Shown: positions 25,214-32,998 of the stretch, in pieces
How the letters are laid out: each line of letters starts with the position of its first letter
How positions within the stretch are numbered: the first letter of the stretch is position 1
Assembly: GCF_029894335.1 (NCBI RefSeq)
Contig: NZ_JARXZC010000037.1
Span: forward strand, 1 to 64,000
Direction of reading: 5' to 3'
Length of the DNA stretch: 64,000 nt
Source: Kitasatospora sp. MAP5-34
GTDB lineage: Bacteria; Actinomycetota; Actinomycetes; Streptomycetales; Streptomycetaceae
Translations under genes and position numbers: made by a program
The notes under the pieces: model-generated
The model's database searches: none
What the model was told of the DNA's origin: nothing
The model's input: the letters and a program-made list of their open reading frames with translations, nothing else

Positions 25214-25263
25214 GGGCCGGCCACCACGGGCCGGCCTGGTCCGGTGGCTCCAGCGGCGGAGGC

Positions 25264-26064
25264 CTACCCCGCGAGGATCAGCTCCCGGACGTGCTCGCGC
25301 GCGGCGTCGGCGGCCTCGGCGGGGAGGGCGGCGTCGGTCACCCAGGTGTCCACCTCGGCCAGTTCGGCGAAGGTGGACAGGCCCACGATGCCCCACTTGG
25401 TGTGGTCGGCCACGGTGATCACGCGGCGGGCGGAGGCGACGAAGTTCCGGTTGGTCTCCGCCTCCGCGAGATTGGGGGTGGAGAGGCCGGCCTCGGGGGA
25501 GAGGCCGTGGGTGCCGAGGAAGAGCAGGTCGAAGTGGAGCGAGCGGATCGCCCGGTCCGCGACCGGGCCGACCAGTGAGTCGGAGGGCGTCCGCACCCCG
25601 CCGGTCAGCACCACCGTCGCCCCCGGGGCGCCGCTCTGCCGCTGCGCCCGCTCGAAGACGTCGGCGACCCGGACGGAGTTGGTCACCACCGTCAGGTGCT
25701 CGATCTCGGTGAGGTGCTGGGCCAGCGCGAAGGTGGTGGTGCCACCGGAGAGCGCGATCGCGCTGCCTGCGGTCACCAACTGGGCTGCGGCCCGGGCGAT
25801 CTCCTCCTTGGCGGAGAGCTCCAGCGCGGACTTGGCCTCGAAGCCCGGCTCGTGGGTGCGGGCCTCCTCGACCACCACCGCGCCGCCGTGCACCTTCTCG
25901 ATCACGCCCGCCTTCGCGAGCGCGTCGAGGTCCCGGCGGATCGTCATGTCGGAGACGTTCAGCCGTCGGGTCAGCTCGTTGACCCGTACGCCACCGCGCC
26001 GCCGTACCTCGTCCAGGATCAGCGCGCGGCGCTGTTCGGCGAGCAGATTGCTGTTGTCGGCCAC
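25264..26064 (-). CDS. DeoR/GlpR family transcriptional regulator
   Basis: 266 residues. DeoR-type N-terminal HTH ('VNELTRRLNVSDMTIRRDLDALAKAG', as the region ~18-44) followed by a DeoRC sensor domain with 'ALSGGTTTFALAQHL' and 'LTVVTNSVRVADVF', the ISOCOT-like sugar-phosphate pocket. Such proteins repress sugar catabolism and lose DNA affinity when bound to a phosphorylated sugar. GTG 26064 with GGAGGG ~9 bases upstream; the in-frame extension to 26145 is low-complexity. No sugar gene is adjacent on the same strand; the upstream neighbour is the beta-helix AAA+ gene. Confidence 0.92.
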   Translation of the reverse strand: MADNSNLLAEQRRALILDEVRRRGGVRVNELTRRLNVSDMTIRRDLDALAKAGVIEKVHGGAVVVEEARTHEPGFEAKSALELSAKEEIARAAAQLVTAGSAIALSGGTTTFALAQHLTEIEHLTVVTNSVRVADVFERAQRQSGAPGATVVLTGGVRTPSDSLVGPVADRAIRSLHFDLLFLGTHGLSPEAGLSTPNLAEAETNRNFVASARRVITVADHTKWGIVGLSTFAELAEVDTWVTDAALPAEAADAAREHVRELILAG

Positions 26065-26155
26065 GTGGTCAGGCCCTCCCGATCCGGTCCTGCTGCGTCC
26101 GGTACCACCGCATTGGTTGCTACCAACACATCCGGTACTACTCACGCATCCGTCA

Positions 26156-28546
26156 CTACTGGGCCATCCTCGCAGATTCCCGCTCCGGCAGGTCCGCCGG
26201 GACGAGCAGTTGCAGCTCCTCGGTGGACGGGTCGGCGAGTTGGGCGACCCGCATCGCGTGCCGCTCGACCATGGTCTCGAAGACCTGACGGGCCGTCCGG
26301 CCGTTGCCGAAGCCGGGCCCGCGCTCCAGCCCGGCGAAGTGCTCCAGCAGGACGGCCGCCGTGCCCTCGCCGAGTTCGTACTCGTGCTCGGCGCACTGGC
26401 AGCGCGCGATCTGCAGCAGCTCGGCGGCGGTGTAGTCGGGGAAGGTGATGGTGCGGGAGAACCGGGAGGAGACCCCGGGGTTGGCGGAGAGGAAGCGCTC
26501 CATCTCGAGGGTGTAGCCGGCCACGATCACCACCACCTCGTCGCGGTGGTCCTCCATCAGCTTGACCAGGGTGTCGATCGCCTCGCGGCCGAAGTCGCGG
26601 GCGCCGTCCTCGGGCGCCAGCGCGTACGCCTCGTCGATGAAGAGCACCCCGCCCCGGGCCTTGTCGAAGGCGGCCTGGGTGCGGATCGCGGTGGAGCCGA
26701 TGTGCTCGCCGACCAGGTCGACCCGGGCGACCTCGACCAGGTGGCCGTTCTGCAGTACGCCGAGCGAGGCCAGGATCTCGCCGTAGAGGCGGGCCACGGT
26801 GGTCTTGCCGGTGCCGGGGGAGCCGGTGAAGACCAGGTGGCGGCGGAGCGAGGGGGCCTTCAGCCCGGCCTGGCGGCGCCGGCGGCCGACCGAGATCAGG
26901 TCGATCAGCGTCCGGACCTCCTGTTTGACGGTGGCCAGGCCGATCAGCGCGTCCAGTTCGGCGAGTGCCTCGTCGGCCGGGCGGCAGTCCGGGATCTGGC
27001 TGATCTGGGCGGCCAGGGCGGGTGCGGCGGTGGTCAGTTGGGCGGTGCGCGGTGCCGGTAGCTCGACCACCGGCGGGGCGACGTCGTCGGAGGTGCAGCC
27101 CTCGGTGACCGGGCCCGGCTCGGAGAACTCGAAGCCCGCGCGGCCGTTCTGCTCGGCCCGGCAGCGGGTGAGCGCGGTGCGGCAGCCGTCGATGATGTGG
27201 AAGCCGAAGCCCTTGCCGTGCGAGACCCGGCAGTCCTCGAAGCTGCCCTTCCCCTGGGCGGAGACGTACACGGCGGCGTCGGTGGAGCCGCGTACGGTGC
27301 AGTCGCGCAGCTCCGGGTCGGCGCCCTTGGTGACGATCACTCCGGTGGCGACCTCGGAGATCTCGCACCCCGTCAGCCGACCGCCGCTGCCGTGGTCGCG
27401 GAACCAGAGCCCGGTGCCCGCCTGCTGGATCCGGCAGTCGGCGAGCGAGACGGTGGCGCCGCCGCTGACCGAGACCGCCGAGCTGCGGATCCGGCTGAAC
27501 GAGCAGTCCTTGGCGACGGCGCGGGACTCCCGGTCCAGCACGAACAGGGCGTCCGGCAGGTCGTGCAGCGAGCAGTCGGTGAGGGTGAGCCGGGCGCCGT
27601 CGCTGACCCAGACGGCGGGATAGTCGCCGGTGCTGGAGTGGATCTCGCTGGAGCGGGCCTCGGCGTGGGTGCCCTGGTCCCAGACCGAGAGCGCGCCCCG
27701 GCCGAAGTCCCGGACGGTGGTCTGCTCCAGGGTGAGCCGGGAGCGGCCGCGCAGGTCGGCGGCGTTCTCCGGGAGGGTGTGCACCCGGCAGCCGGTGAGG
27801 GTGAGTTCGGCCTCGGTGTCCAGGGTGAGTCCGTTGCCGGTGACGCGGTGGATCTCGCAGTCGGCGAGCCGGCCGCTGGCCTGCGACTCGGCCTGCACCC
27901 CGCTGCCCCGGATCTCGTAGATCTCACAGCTGGTCAGCTCCGCGCTGCTGCCCGGGTCGGCGAGCAGCACGCCGGCGCCGCTCGCGTGGTGCAGCTTGCA
28001 GCGCTCCAGCCGGGCGGTGGCACCGCCGAGCACCGCCAGCCCGGCCTGGCCGGCGTCCAGCACCTCGCAGTCCTCGACCACGGCGGTGGCCTGCGAACGC
28101 AGCCGGATGCCCAGGCCCGAGGGGTTGCTGACGGTGCATCCGCGCAGGGTCGCGTTGCCACGGTCCGCGATCTCGACGCCGACGGCCGAACGGGTCTCGA
28201 CCCGGCAACCGGACAGCTCGACGTCGGCCTCCGGGCCGGTGACCAGCACCGCCGGGACGGAACTCTCCGCGCCCTCGATCACCAGGTCGCGGACGGTCGC
28301 GGCAGCCGTCACGGTGAGCGGGACCCCGGACGGCGGGACGATCCGCACGGTGCCGGGGCCGTCCGAGGGCAGAACCGTCACCCGCTTGTCGATCAGCAGG
28401 TTCTCCCGGAACATCCCGGGCCGGACCAGCACGGTGTCACCGGGCTCGGCGGCCGTGAGGGCCTCGTGGAGCGTCTCGTACTCCCCGGCGCGCCGCCGCC
28501 ACCGGGAGGCGCTGTCCTGCGTGACCCGGACCCTGTACTCACCCAT
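26156..28546 (-). CDS. Right-handed beta-helix / AAA+ ATPase fusion (CbxX/SpoVK/EccA type)
   Basis: 796 residues. Residues ~1-480 are some 18 turns of pectate-lyase-like parallel beta-helix, each near 22-24 residues and often with a 'xxDCxI/V' turn ('VEDCEVLDAG', 'LADCEIHRVTG', 'LTDCSLHDLP', 'LADCRIQQAG'). Residues ~530-790 are a CbxX/CfxQ-type AAA+ domain: Walker A 'TGSPGTGKTTVARLYG' (~571), Walker B 'GVLFIDEAYAL' (~628), arginine-finger region 'VSSRFSRTITF'. This AAA subfamily includes EccA of type VII secretion and sporulation protein SpoVK. The beta-helix probably binds a carbohydrate or protein ligand. No signal peptide, so it is cytoplasmic. Target unknown. ATG 28546. Confidence 0.9.
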   Translation of the reverse strand: MGEYRVRVTQDSASRWRRRAGEYETLHEALTAAEPGDTVLVRPGMFRENLLIDKRVTVLPSDGPGTVRIVPPSGVPLTVTAAATVRDLVIEGAESSVPAVLVTGPEADVELSGCRVETRSAVGVEIADRGNATLRGCTVSNPSGLGIRLRSQATAVVEDCEVLDAGQAGLAVLGGATARLERCKLHHASGAGVLLADPGSSAELTSCEIYEIRGSGVQAESQASGRLADCEIHRVTGNGLTLDTEAELTLTGCRVHTLPENAADLRGRSRLTLEQTTVRDFGRGALSVWDQGTHAEARSSEIHSSTGDYPAVWVSDGARLTLTDCSLHDLPDALFVLDRESRAVAKDCSFSRIRSSAVSVSGGATVSLADCRIQQAGTGLWFRDHGSGGRLTGCEISEVATGVIVTKGADPELRDCTVRGSTDAAVYVSAQGKGSFEDCRVSHGKGFGFHIIDGCRTALTRCRAEQNGRAGFEFSEPGPVTEGCTSDDVAPPVVELPAPRTAQLTTAAPALAAQISQIPDCRPADEALAELDALIGLATVKQEVRTLIDLISVGRRRRQAGLKAPSLRRHLVFTGSPGTGKTTVARLYGEILASLGVLQNGHLVEVARVDLVGEHIGSTAIRTQAAFDKARGGVLFIDEAYALAPEDGARDFGREAIDTLVKLMEDHRDEVVVIVAGYTLEMERFLSANPGVSSRFSRTITFPDYTAAELLQIARCQCAEHEYELGEGTAAVLLEHFAGLERGPGFGNGRTARQVFETMVERHAMRVAQLADPSTEELQLLVPADLPERESARMAQ

Positions 28547-28684
28547 GGCGATCCGTCATCCCCACCTTCGTCGAGTTCGTCGAGACCCTGCGGGTTGCCC
28601 GCTCGCGGCACCGTGCTCACCGTAGCGTGCGCCGCCCGTCGTCCCGGTCGCTCGAGTGCTACAACGAGCGAGCACGCATTCGGT

Positions 28685-28771
28685 TCCGGCTCGCCAGTCC
28701 CGCTGGTCCGGCTCGCCAGTCCCGCTGGTCCGGCTCGCCAGTTCCGTTGCTCCGGTACTCAGTCCCGCTGG
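28685..28771 (+). repeat. 22-bp tandem repeat at the MOSC gene 3' end
   Basis: Units TCCGGCTCGCCAGTCCCGCTGG (22 bases) at 28685-28706 and 28707-28728 are identical; 28729-28750 is a diverged third copy (TTCCGTTGC end), and 28751-28771 (21 bases) is a fourth that contains the MOSC stop codon on the minus strand. As in other cases here, the array starts within the gene's last codons and extends downstream. Confidence 0.9.
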
Positions 28772-29670
28772 TCCGGGACCGGGAGCGGGCCCTCCTCCAG
28801 CACGGTGACCTGGTCGCCGAGGCGGACCGTCCCGAGCAGGTCGCCGACCGCCGGGCGTGCCGTCCCGGGGCGTTCCGGGATGAGGTGCTGGCCGAACGCG
28901 AGGCGCTGGCCGAAGCGGCGGTGCCGACCGAGCGCGCGCAGTGGTTCGGGGCCCCGGCGCTCGCCGGTCTCCTGGTCGGTCGTGGTGACGATGCAGCGGC
29001 CGCACTGCTTGGCCACCCGGAAGGTGACCTCGCCGACCTGGATCCGCCGCCAGCCGCCCTCGGCCCACGGTTCGGTGCCGGTGATGACCAGGTTCGGGCG
29101 GAAACGTTCCATCGGCAGGGCGGCGGCCTTGCGCTCGTCGTCCGGGTGGTCCTCGGCGAGCAGAGCGTTCAGGGCGGTGAGCGAGGCGGTGGTGGTGACC
29201 AGCAGGGGGTAGCCGTCGGCCATGCTCACGGTGTCGCCCGGGCCCGCGTAGTCGGGGTCGACGGCCCGGCTCAGCGGATCGTCCAGGTGCAGCAGCCGGA
29301 TCGGGCCGACCCGCTCGCCGAAGCGCTCGCTGAACCAGTCCGCAGCCTGTTTGTCCGCCACCGAGGCTTTGAAGACCGAACCGAAGACGGTCGCCTCGAT
29401 CACCGGAGCACCGGCAGGGGAGGACGGCGCGGTGACCTCGAGCCGGGAGCCGTCGGGCGCGGTGACCGTCAGCGAACCGTCCGGCGAGGGCATCACCCGG
29501 AGCTGGCCGAGAGCAGGTTCGTCGCGCTGGGTGATGGCCTTGCCGCGTTCGTCGGCGAGCATCCACCGCCGGTCCCCGGTCAGGCCCCAGGGTTCGACCT
29601 GGGCACTCTCGGGGCTGAGCCGGTAGGCGGACTTGAGCGGGTAGACATGGAGGCCGGTGAGCTGTGGCAT
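28759..29670 (-). CDS. MOSC domain protein (YcbX/mARC-like)
   Basis: 303 residues: an MOSC_N beta-barrel domain ('LTGLHVYPLKSAYRLSPESA' to ~115) and a MOSC domain (~125-300). The conserved cysteine that ligates molybdenum in mARC/YcbX proteins is present in 'AKQCGRCIVTTTDQETG' (C223, with a second Cys at 226). It should be a molybdenum-cofactor enzyme that reduces N-hydroxylated compounds or transfers sulphur; no [2Fe-2S] ferredoxin domain is attached. ATG 29670. The last few codons form part of a 22-bp tandem repeat that continues into the spacer towards the beta-helix AAA+ gene. Confidence 0.9.
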   Translation of the reverse strand: MPQLTGLHVYPLKSAYRLSPESAQVEPWGLTGDRRWMLADERGKAITQRDEPALGQLRVMPSPDGSLTVTAPDGSRLEVTAPSSPAGAPVIEATVFGSVFKASVADKQAADWFSERFGERVGPIRLLHLDDPLSRAVDPDYAGPGDTVSMADGYPLLVTTTASLTALNALLAEDHPDDERKAAALPMERFRPNLVITGTEPWAEGGWRRIQVGEVTFRVAKQCGRCIVTTTDQETGERRGPEPLRALGRHRRFGQRLAFGQHLIPERPGTARPAVGDLLGTVRLGDQVTVLEEGPLPVPDQRD

Positions 29671-29829
29671 GAGGCCATCCTGCCAGCCGACCAGGCGTAC
29701 CTGTGTGCGAGGGCCGCCCGGAGCCGCTCCGCAGCGGTGGTCCGGACGGCCCTCGGTGACGACCCGTTCCCCTACTGGTTCACCCGGTCCCCTCGTTCGC
29801 CGGGTGCCCTGTCCGTCGGGGGCGGTGGA

Positions 29830-30615
29830 TCAGTAGGCGTTCCCCTGGTAGCCGGGCTGCTGGTACTGCGGCTGCTCGCCGTACTGCGCCGGGCGCGCCT
29901 GCGGCACGGGTCGGACGGGTGCCACCGGAGCGGCCGGGCGGAGCTGGTTGCCGCCGAAGCTCTGGTCGCCGAAGCTCTGCTGCGGCTGCCCGCCGTACGT
30001 CTGGCCGTTGCCGCCCTGCGTGGCGAAGCCCTGGGTGGCGAAACCCTGCTGATTGAAGCCCTGTTGGGCAGCGGCGGGCTGGCCGCCGAAGCCCTGGCCG
30101 CCGAAGCCCTGCGGCGCGGTCGCGAAGGTGTTCTGGCCACCGAAGCTCTGGCCACCCATGCTCGGGCCGCCGCCCTGGAAGTTGCCGCCCTGCTGCTGGA
30201 ACGCCGGGGCCGGGGCCTGCGGTCGTTGCGGCTGCGCGTACTGCTGCGGACCGCCGTAACCGGGCATCGGCGGTTGCGGCGGCACGGCGTACGTGCCCGC
30301 GCCGGGCTGCACTGGGATGTAGCTGGTGGGGGCGCTGCTGCTGGGGCCGGGGCCGAGCGCGAGCCGGGCGGGAGGCAGCGCGGGGAGGTTGCTCGCGGGG
30401 CTGTCGAAGCCCTGCGGGCCGTAACCCGGGCTGTTGGTCGTGCCGAACCCCGACTGGTAACCGGCGGAGAGGGCTGGGGGCAGCGCCGCCGGCACGTTGA
30501 TGGGGGCGATCTGGGGGACACCGCGCTCTGCGACCAGGCTGTCGTAGATGGGCGTGCCGGACGAGAAGGACGGAGAGGGGTAGCCGACTCCGTCGTAGGA
30601 GCGGGGCGAGGTCAT
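29830..30615 (-). CDS. Gln/Gly/Pro-rich protein (DUF6643-like)
   Basis: 261 residues. The conserved front end is 'MTSPRSYDGVGYPSPSF', then 'SGTPIYDSLVAERGVPQIAP'; the rest (~95-261) is low-complexity, rich in Gln, Gly, Pro, Phe and Tyr ('GFGGQGFGGQ', 'QGFATQGFATQGG', 'PQYQQPGYQGNAY'). I recall this front end from a conserved streptomycete family annotated DUF6643; the number is from memory. No signal peptide or membrane helix. The tail composition is that of a prion-like or phase-separating disordered region. ATG 30615 is chosen because conservation starts there, though the frame stays open to 30834. Function unknown. Confidence 0.75.
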   Translation of the reverse strand: MTSPRSYDGVGYPSPSFSSGTPIYDSLVAERGVPQIAPINVPAALPPALSAGYQSGFGTTNSPGYGPQGFDSPASNLPALPPARLALGPGPSSSAPTSYIPVQPGAGTYAVPPQPPMPGYGGPQQYAQPQRPQAPAPAFQQQGGNFQGGGPSMGGQSFGGQNTFATAPQGFGGQGFGGQPAAAQQGFNQQGFATQGFATQGGNGQTYGGQPQQSFGDQSFGGNQLRPAAPVAPVRPVPQARPAQYGEQPQYQQPGYQGNAY

Positions 30616-30968
30616 GGGGCATACCGTAAGCCCACAATGCGCCTGCTGAGGAGAGTGGGAGGCCCTGGAGTTCGAGTGTTTACAGAGTCTTCGCTCGAAC
30701 ATAACTCTCGAATGTGTGAATATCCGACATTCCGGCGTTAAATTCAAGCCAAGGTCCCGCTGGTCGGCGGGTCGACATCCGTCCGAGGAGGAGTCGAACA
30801 GTGGACGAATAGGTCGATTCGTGCGGACGCGCACGCCCCCATGTCGAAGCGAGCTCGAAGTGAGGGCGTGCGGGTGAGGCGGGCAAGCCCCCGGAGCGGT
30901 CTGCAGTCCGGGCGGCTTGCCGGGGCAGGTTGGTGGGGTGGGTCAGCGGGCTGGGGCAGCGGGGTGGG
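30616..30968. promoter_or_regulatory. Promoter region of the Gln/Gly-rich gene and spacer to mscL
   Basis: 353 bases. An A/T-rich island (30680-30745) with repeated CGAACATAA / CGAATGTGT words (30697-30705, 30711-30719) probably holds the leftward promoter of the Gln/Gly-rich gene. At 30882-30889 / 30914-30921, GGCAAGCC/GGCTTGCC with an inner CCGGA/TCCGG pair makes a hairpin that could terminate mscL. GGGGTGGGTCAGCGGG occurs at 30935-30950 and again at 30961-30976, the second copy spanning the mscL stop codon. No gene is supported. Confidence 0.5.
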
Positions 30969-31424
30969 TCAGCGGGTCTGCAACGCCTCGCCGTGCGCCT
31001 GGGCCGGGAAGCCCGGTCGGCCCGCCAGCTCGGAGGTGCAGAAGGAGCAGCGGACGGCGGCGGCCGGGACGGTGCTCAGGCACTCCGGGCAGTCCGTCTT
31101 GGCGACGGGGGTGGGCTTGGCGGGCTGGAAGCGGGCCTGCAGTTTGCCGACCGGCACCACCACCGCGAAGTAGATCACCGTGGCGACCAGCAGGAAGCTG
31201 ATCAGCGCGTTCAGGAAGGCGCCGTACGGGAAGGTCGTGCCCGCGACGCTGAACGCCTTCTGGGTGAAGTCGCCGATGGTGCCGGTGGCGACCCCGATCA
31301 GCGGGGTCAGGAAGGCCGTGACGAACCCGGTGACGACGGCGGTGAAGGCGGCGCCGATGACGATGCCGACCGCGAGGTCCACCACGTTTCCGCGCAGCAG
31401 GAAGCTGCGGAATCCCTTGAACAC
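30969..31424 (-). CDS. mscL: Large-conductance mechanosensitive channel MscL with C-terminal Cys4 motif
   Basis: 151 residues. The N-terminal helix and TM1 ('FRSFLLRGNVVDLAVGIVIG', then AAFTAVV) and TM2 ('NALISFLLVATVIYFAVVVP') are canonical for the pentameric channel that opens on osmotic downshock. The C-terminus replaces the usual helix bundle with a tail carrying C112-x2-C115 and C126-x2-C129 ('DCPECLSTVPAAAVRCSFC'), a zinc-ribbon-like knuckle. The GTG at 31424 with TTGGAGT upstream gives the standard start 'FKGFRSFL'; a longer Pro/Ala-rich extension to 31529 is open but unlikely. Its 3' end is duplicated 26 bp downstream. Confidence 0.92.
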   Translation of the reverse strand: MFKGFRSFLLRGNVVDLAVGIVIGAAFTAVVTGFVTAFLTPLIGVATGTIGDFTQKAFSVAGTTFPYGAFLNALISFLLVATVIYFAVVVPVGKLQARFQPAKPTPVAKTDCPECLSTVPAAAVRCSFCTSELAGRPGFPAQAHGEALQTR

Positions 31425-31641
31425 CGGGTGACTCCAAATGTGTGTGCGGAGGCCGGCCGGACCGGCCGGTCGAGAAGGGCCAGCAGGCCCGGCGGGCCAT
31501 CCTTCCGACTCAACGGGCGTGTGGTCCAACTGAGTTCACCCGAACTGCCTAACGGCCGCCCCGGCCCGGGCGGCGGACCGGCGCGGTACGCCGACCCTCC
31601 GCGTACGGCCGGAACCGGCCCCCACCCAGCAGCCATGGGCG

Positions 31642-32778
31642 TCAGCGCCGGAGCGCGCGCTCGTAGAAGTCGACCATCTGCCCGGACACCTGGTGCAGGG
31701 TGAACCGGGTCAGGAACCGGGCCCGCGCCGACCGGACCCGCCCGGTCGCCGCCGCCCGGTCGCCGAGCGTCTCCAGCAGCGCCGCCGCCAGCTCGGTCGG
31801 CCGCTCCGGCGGGACCAGCCGCGCGTAGTCCTCCGAGCCGACCGTCTCCCGCAGCGCCGCCACGTCGGAACAGACCAGCGGGACGCCGACGCCCATCGCC
31901 TCCAGCGCGGTACTCCCCAGCCCCTCCCAGCGCGACGGCACGGCGCACACGTCCGCCCCCGCCATCAGGTCGAACACGTCCGCGCGCGGGCCCAGGAAGC
32001 GCACCCGGCCCGCCCTCCCGGCAAGCTCCCGCAGCCGGGCGGTCTCCTCGCCGGGGCCGCCCGCGAGCAGCAGCACCGCCTCCGGCGCGGCCCGGAGCAC
32101 CAGGGGCCACGCCTGCAGCAGGACGTCCAGGCCCTTCTGGTAATCCTGCCGGGCCGCCGCCAGCACCACCGGCGTGCCGTCCGCGAGCCCCAGCGCGGAC
32201 CGTACCGCCGCCCGGCGCTCGGGCGTCACCGAGCCCAGCAGCTCGGGGTCGCGCCCGTGCGGCACCACATCGATCCGGCCCGGCGCGATCCGCAGCCGCC
32301 GGGCCATCACCCCCGCCAGGTACTTGCTCAGCGCGTGGAACCGCCTGGTGCCCTGGGCGGTCGCGGCGTCCGCCGCCTGGGCGGCCCGGACCTGCCACGG
32401 GCGCTGCCCCCGCGCGTGCAGGTGCTCCGTCCCGTACCAGGGGTTGACCAGGCTCGACACCACCGGCGTACCGGCCGCCAGCGCGGCCGCCCGGCCCAGC
32501 ACGTCCGACTCGTGGAGCGCGGTGTGCACCAACTCCGGCCGCCGCTCCCGCACCAGCCGGCGCAGCGCGACGGCGGTGCGCGCCCGGTTCGGGCGGTGCA
32601 CACCGAAGACGCTCGCCCCGGCCGCCGTCAGCTCCGCCTGGAAGCCGCCGGACGACTCCGCGAGGTACGCCACGTCCAGCCGTACCCCCGCCCGCAGCAG
32701 CTGCGGCGCCATCGAGACCAGCCCCTGCTGGGCGCCGCCGACCCGGTCCAGGCTGTCGATCACATAGAGCACGCGCAC
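31642..32778 (-). CDS. Glycosyltransferase family 4 protein
   Basis: 378 residues, GT-B fold. N-terminal acceptor domain 'VLYVIDSLDRVGGAQQGLVSMAP'; C-terminal donor domain with 'VVLAAARQDYQKGLDVLLQAW' and the NDP-sugar motif 'VPSRWEGLGSTALEAMGVGVP' (E-x7-E). It should transfer a nucleotide-activated sugar to a lipid, polysaccharide or protein acceptor. ATG 32778. Divergent from a second GT-B gene 220 bases away, suggesting a shared glycan role. The spacer on its 3' side to mscL is ~217 bases with no obvious gene. Confidence 0.92.
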   Translation of the reverse strand: MRVLYVIDSLDRVGGAQQGLVSMAPQLLRAGVRLDVAYLAESSGGFQAELTAAGASVFGVHRPNRARTAVALRRLVRERRPELVHTALHESDVLGRAAALAAGTPVVSSLVNPWYGTEHLHARGQRPWQVRAAQAADAATAQGTRRFHALSKYLAGVMARRLRIAPGRIDVVPHGRDPELLGSVTPERRAAVRSALGLADGTPVVLAAARQDYQKGLDVLLQAWPLVLRAAPEAVLLLAGGPGEETARLRELAGRAGRVRFLGPRADVFDLMAGADVCAVPSRWEGLGSTALEAMGVGVPLVCSDVAALRETVGSEDYARLVPPERPTELAAALLETLGDRAAATGRVRSARARFLTRFTLHQVSGQMVDFYERALRR

Positions 32779-32998
32779 AGCAGTGACCCCCCGGCCGACG
32801 ACCCTTGGTGCGGTGCGTACGACGGCTCTCCCGACCGCCCCACGCCCTGACTGGGGATCAGCATCCCAGGTCGCGGCGGTCGCCCGCCAGGGATTAGGCC
32901 CGGCCCGACAATCGGCGGCCGCCTCCGCTTCGCCCGCAGTCTCCCCGTGCTTCGCCGAACCGCCTGCGCGCCCGTGCGGCCTGTGTCAGGGTCGGAAC

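Noticed and set aside
30690..30720. LexA (SOS) box in the Gln/Gly-rich gene promoter
   Set aside because: CGAACATAA lacks the required mirrored GTTCG half at the right spacing.
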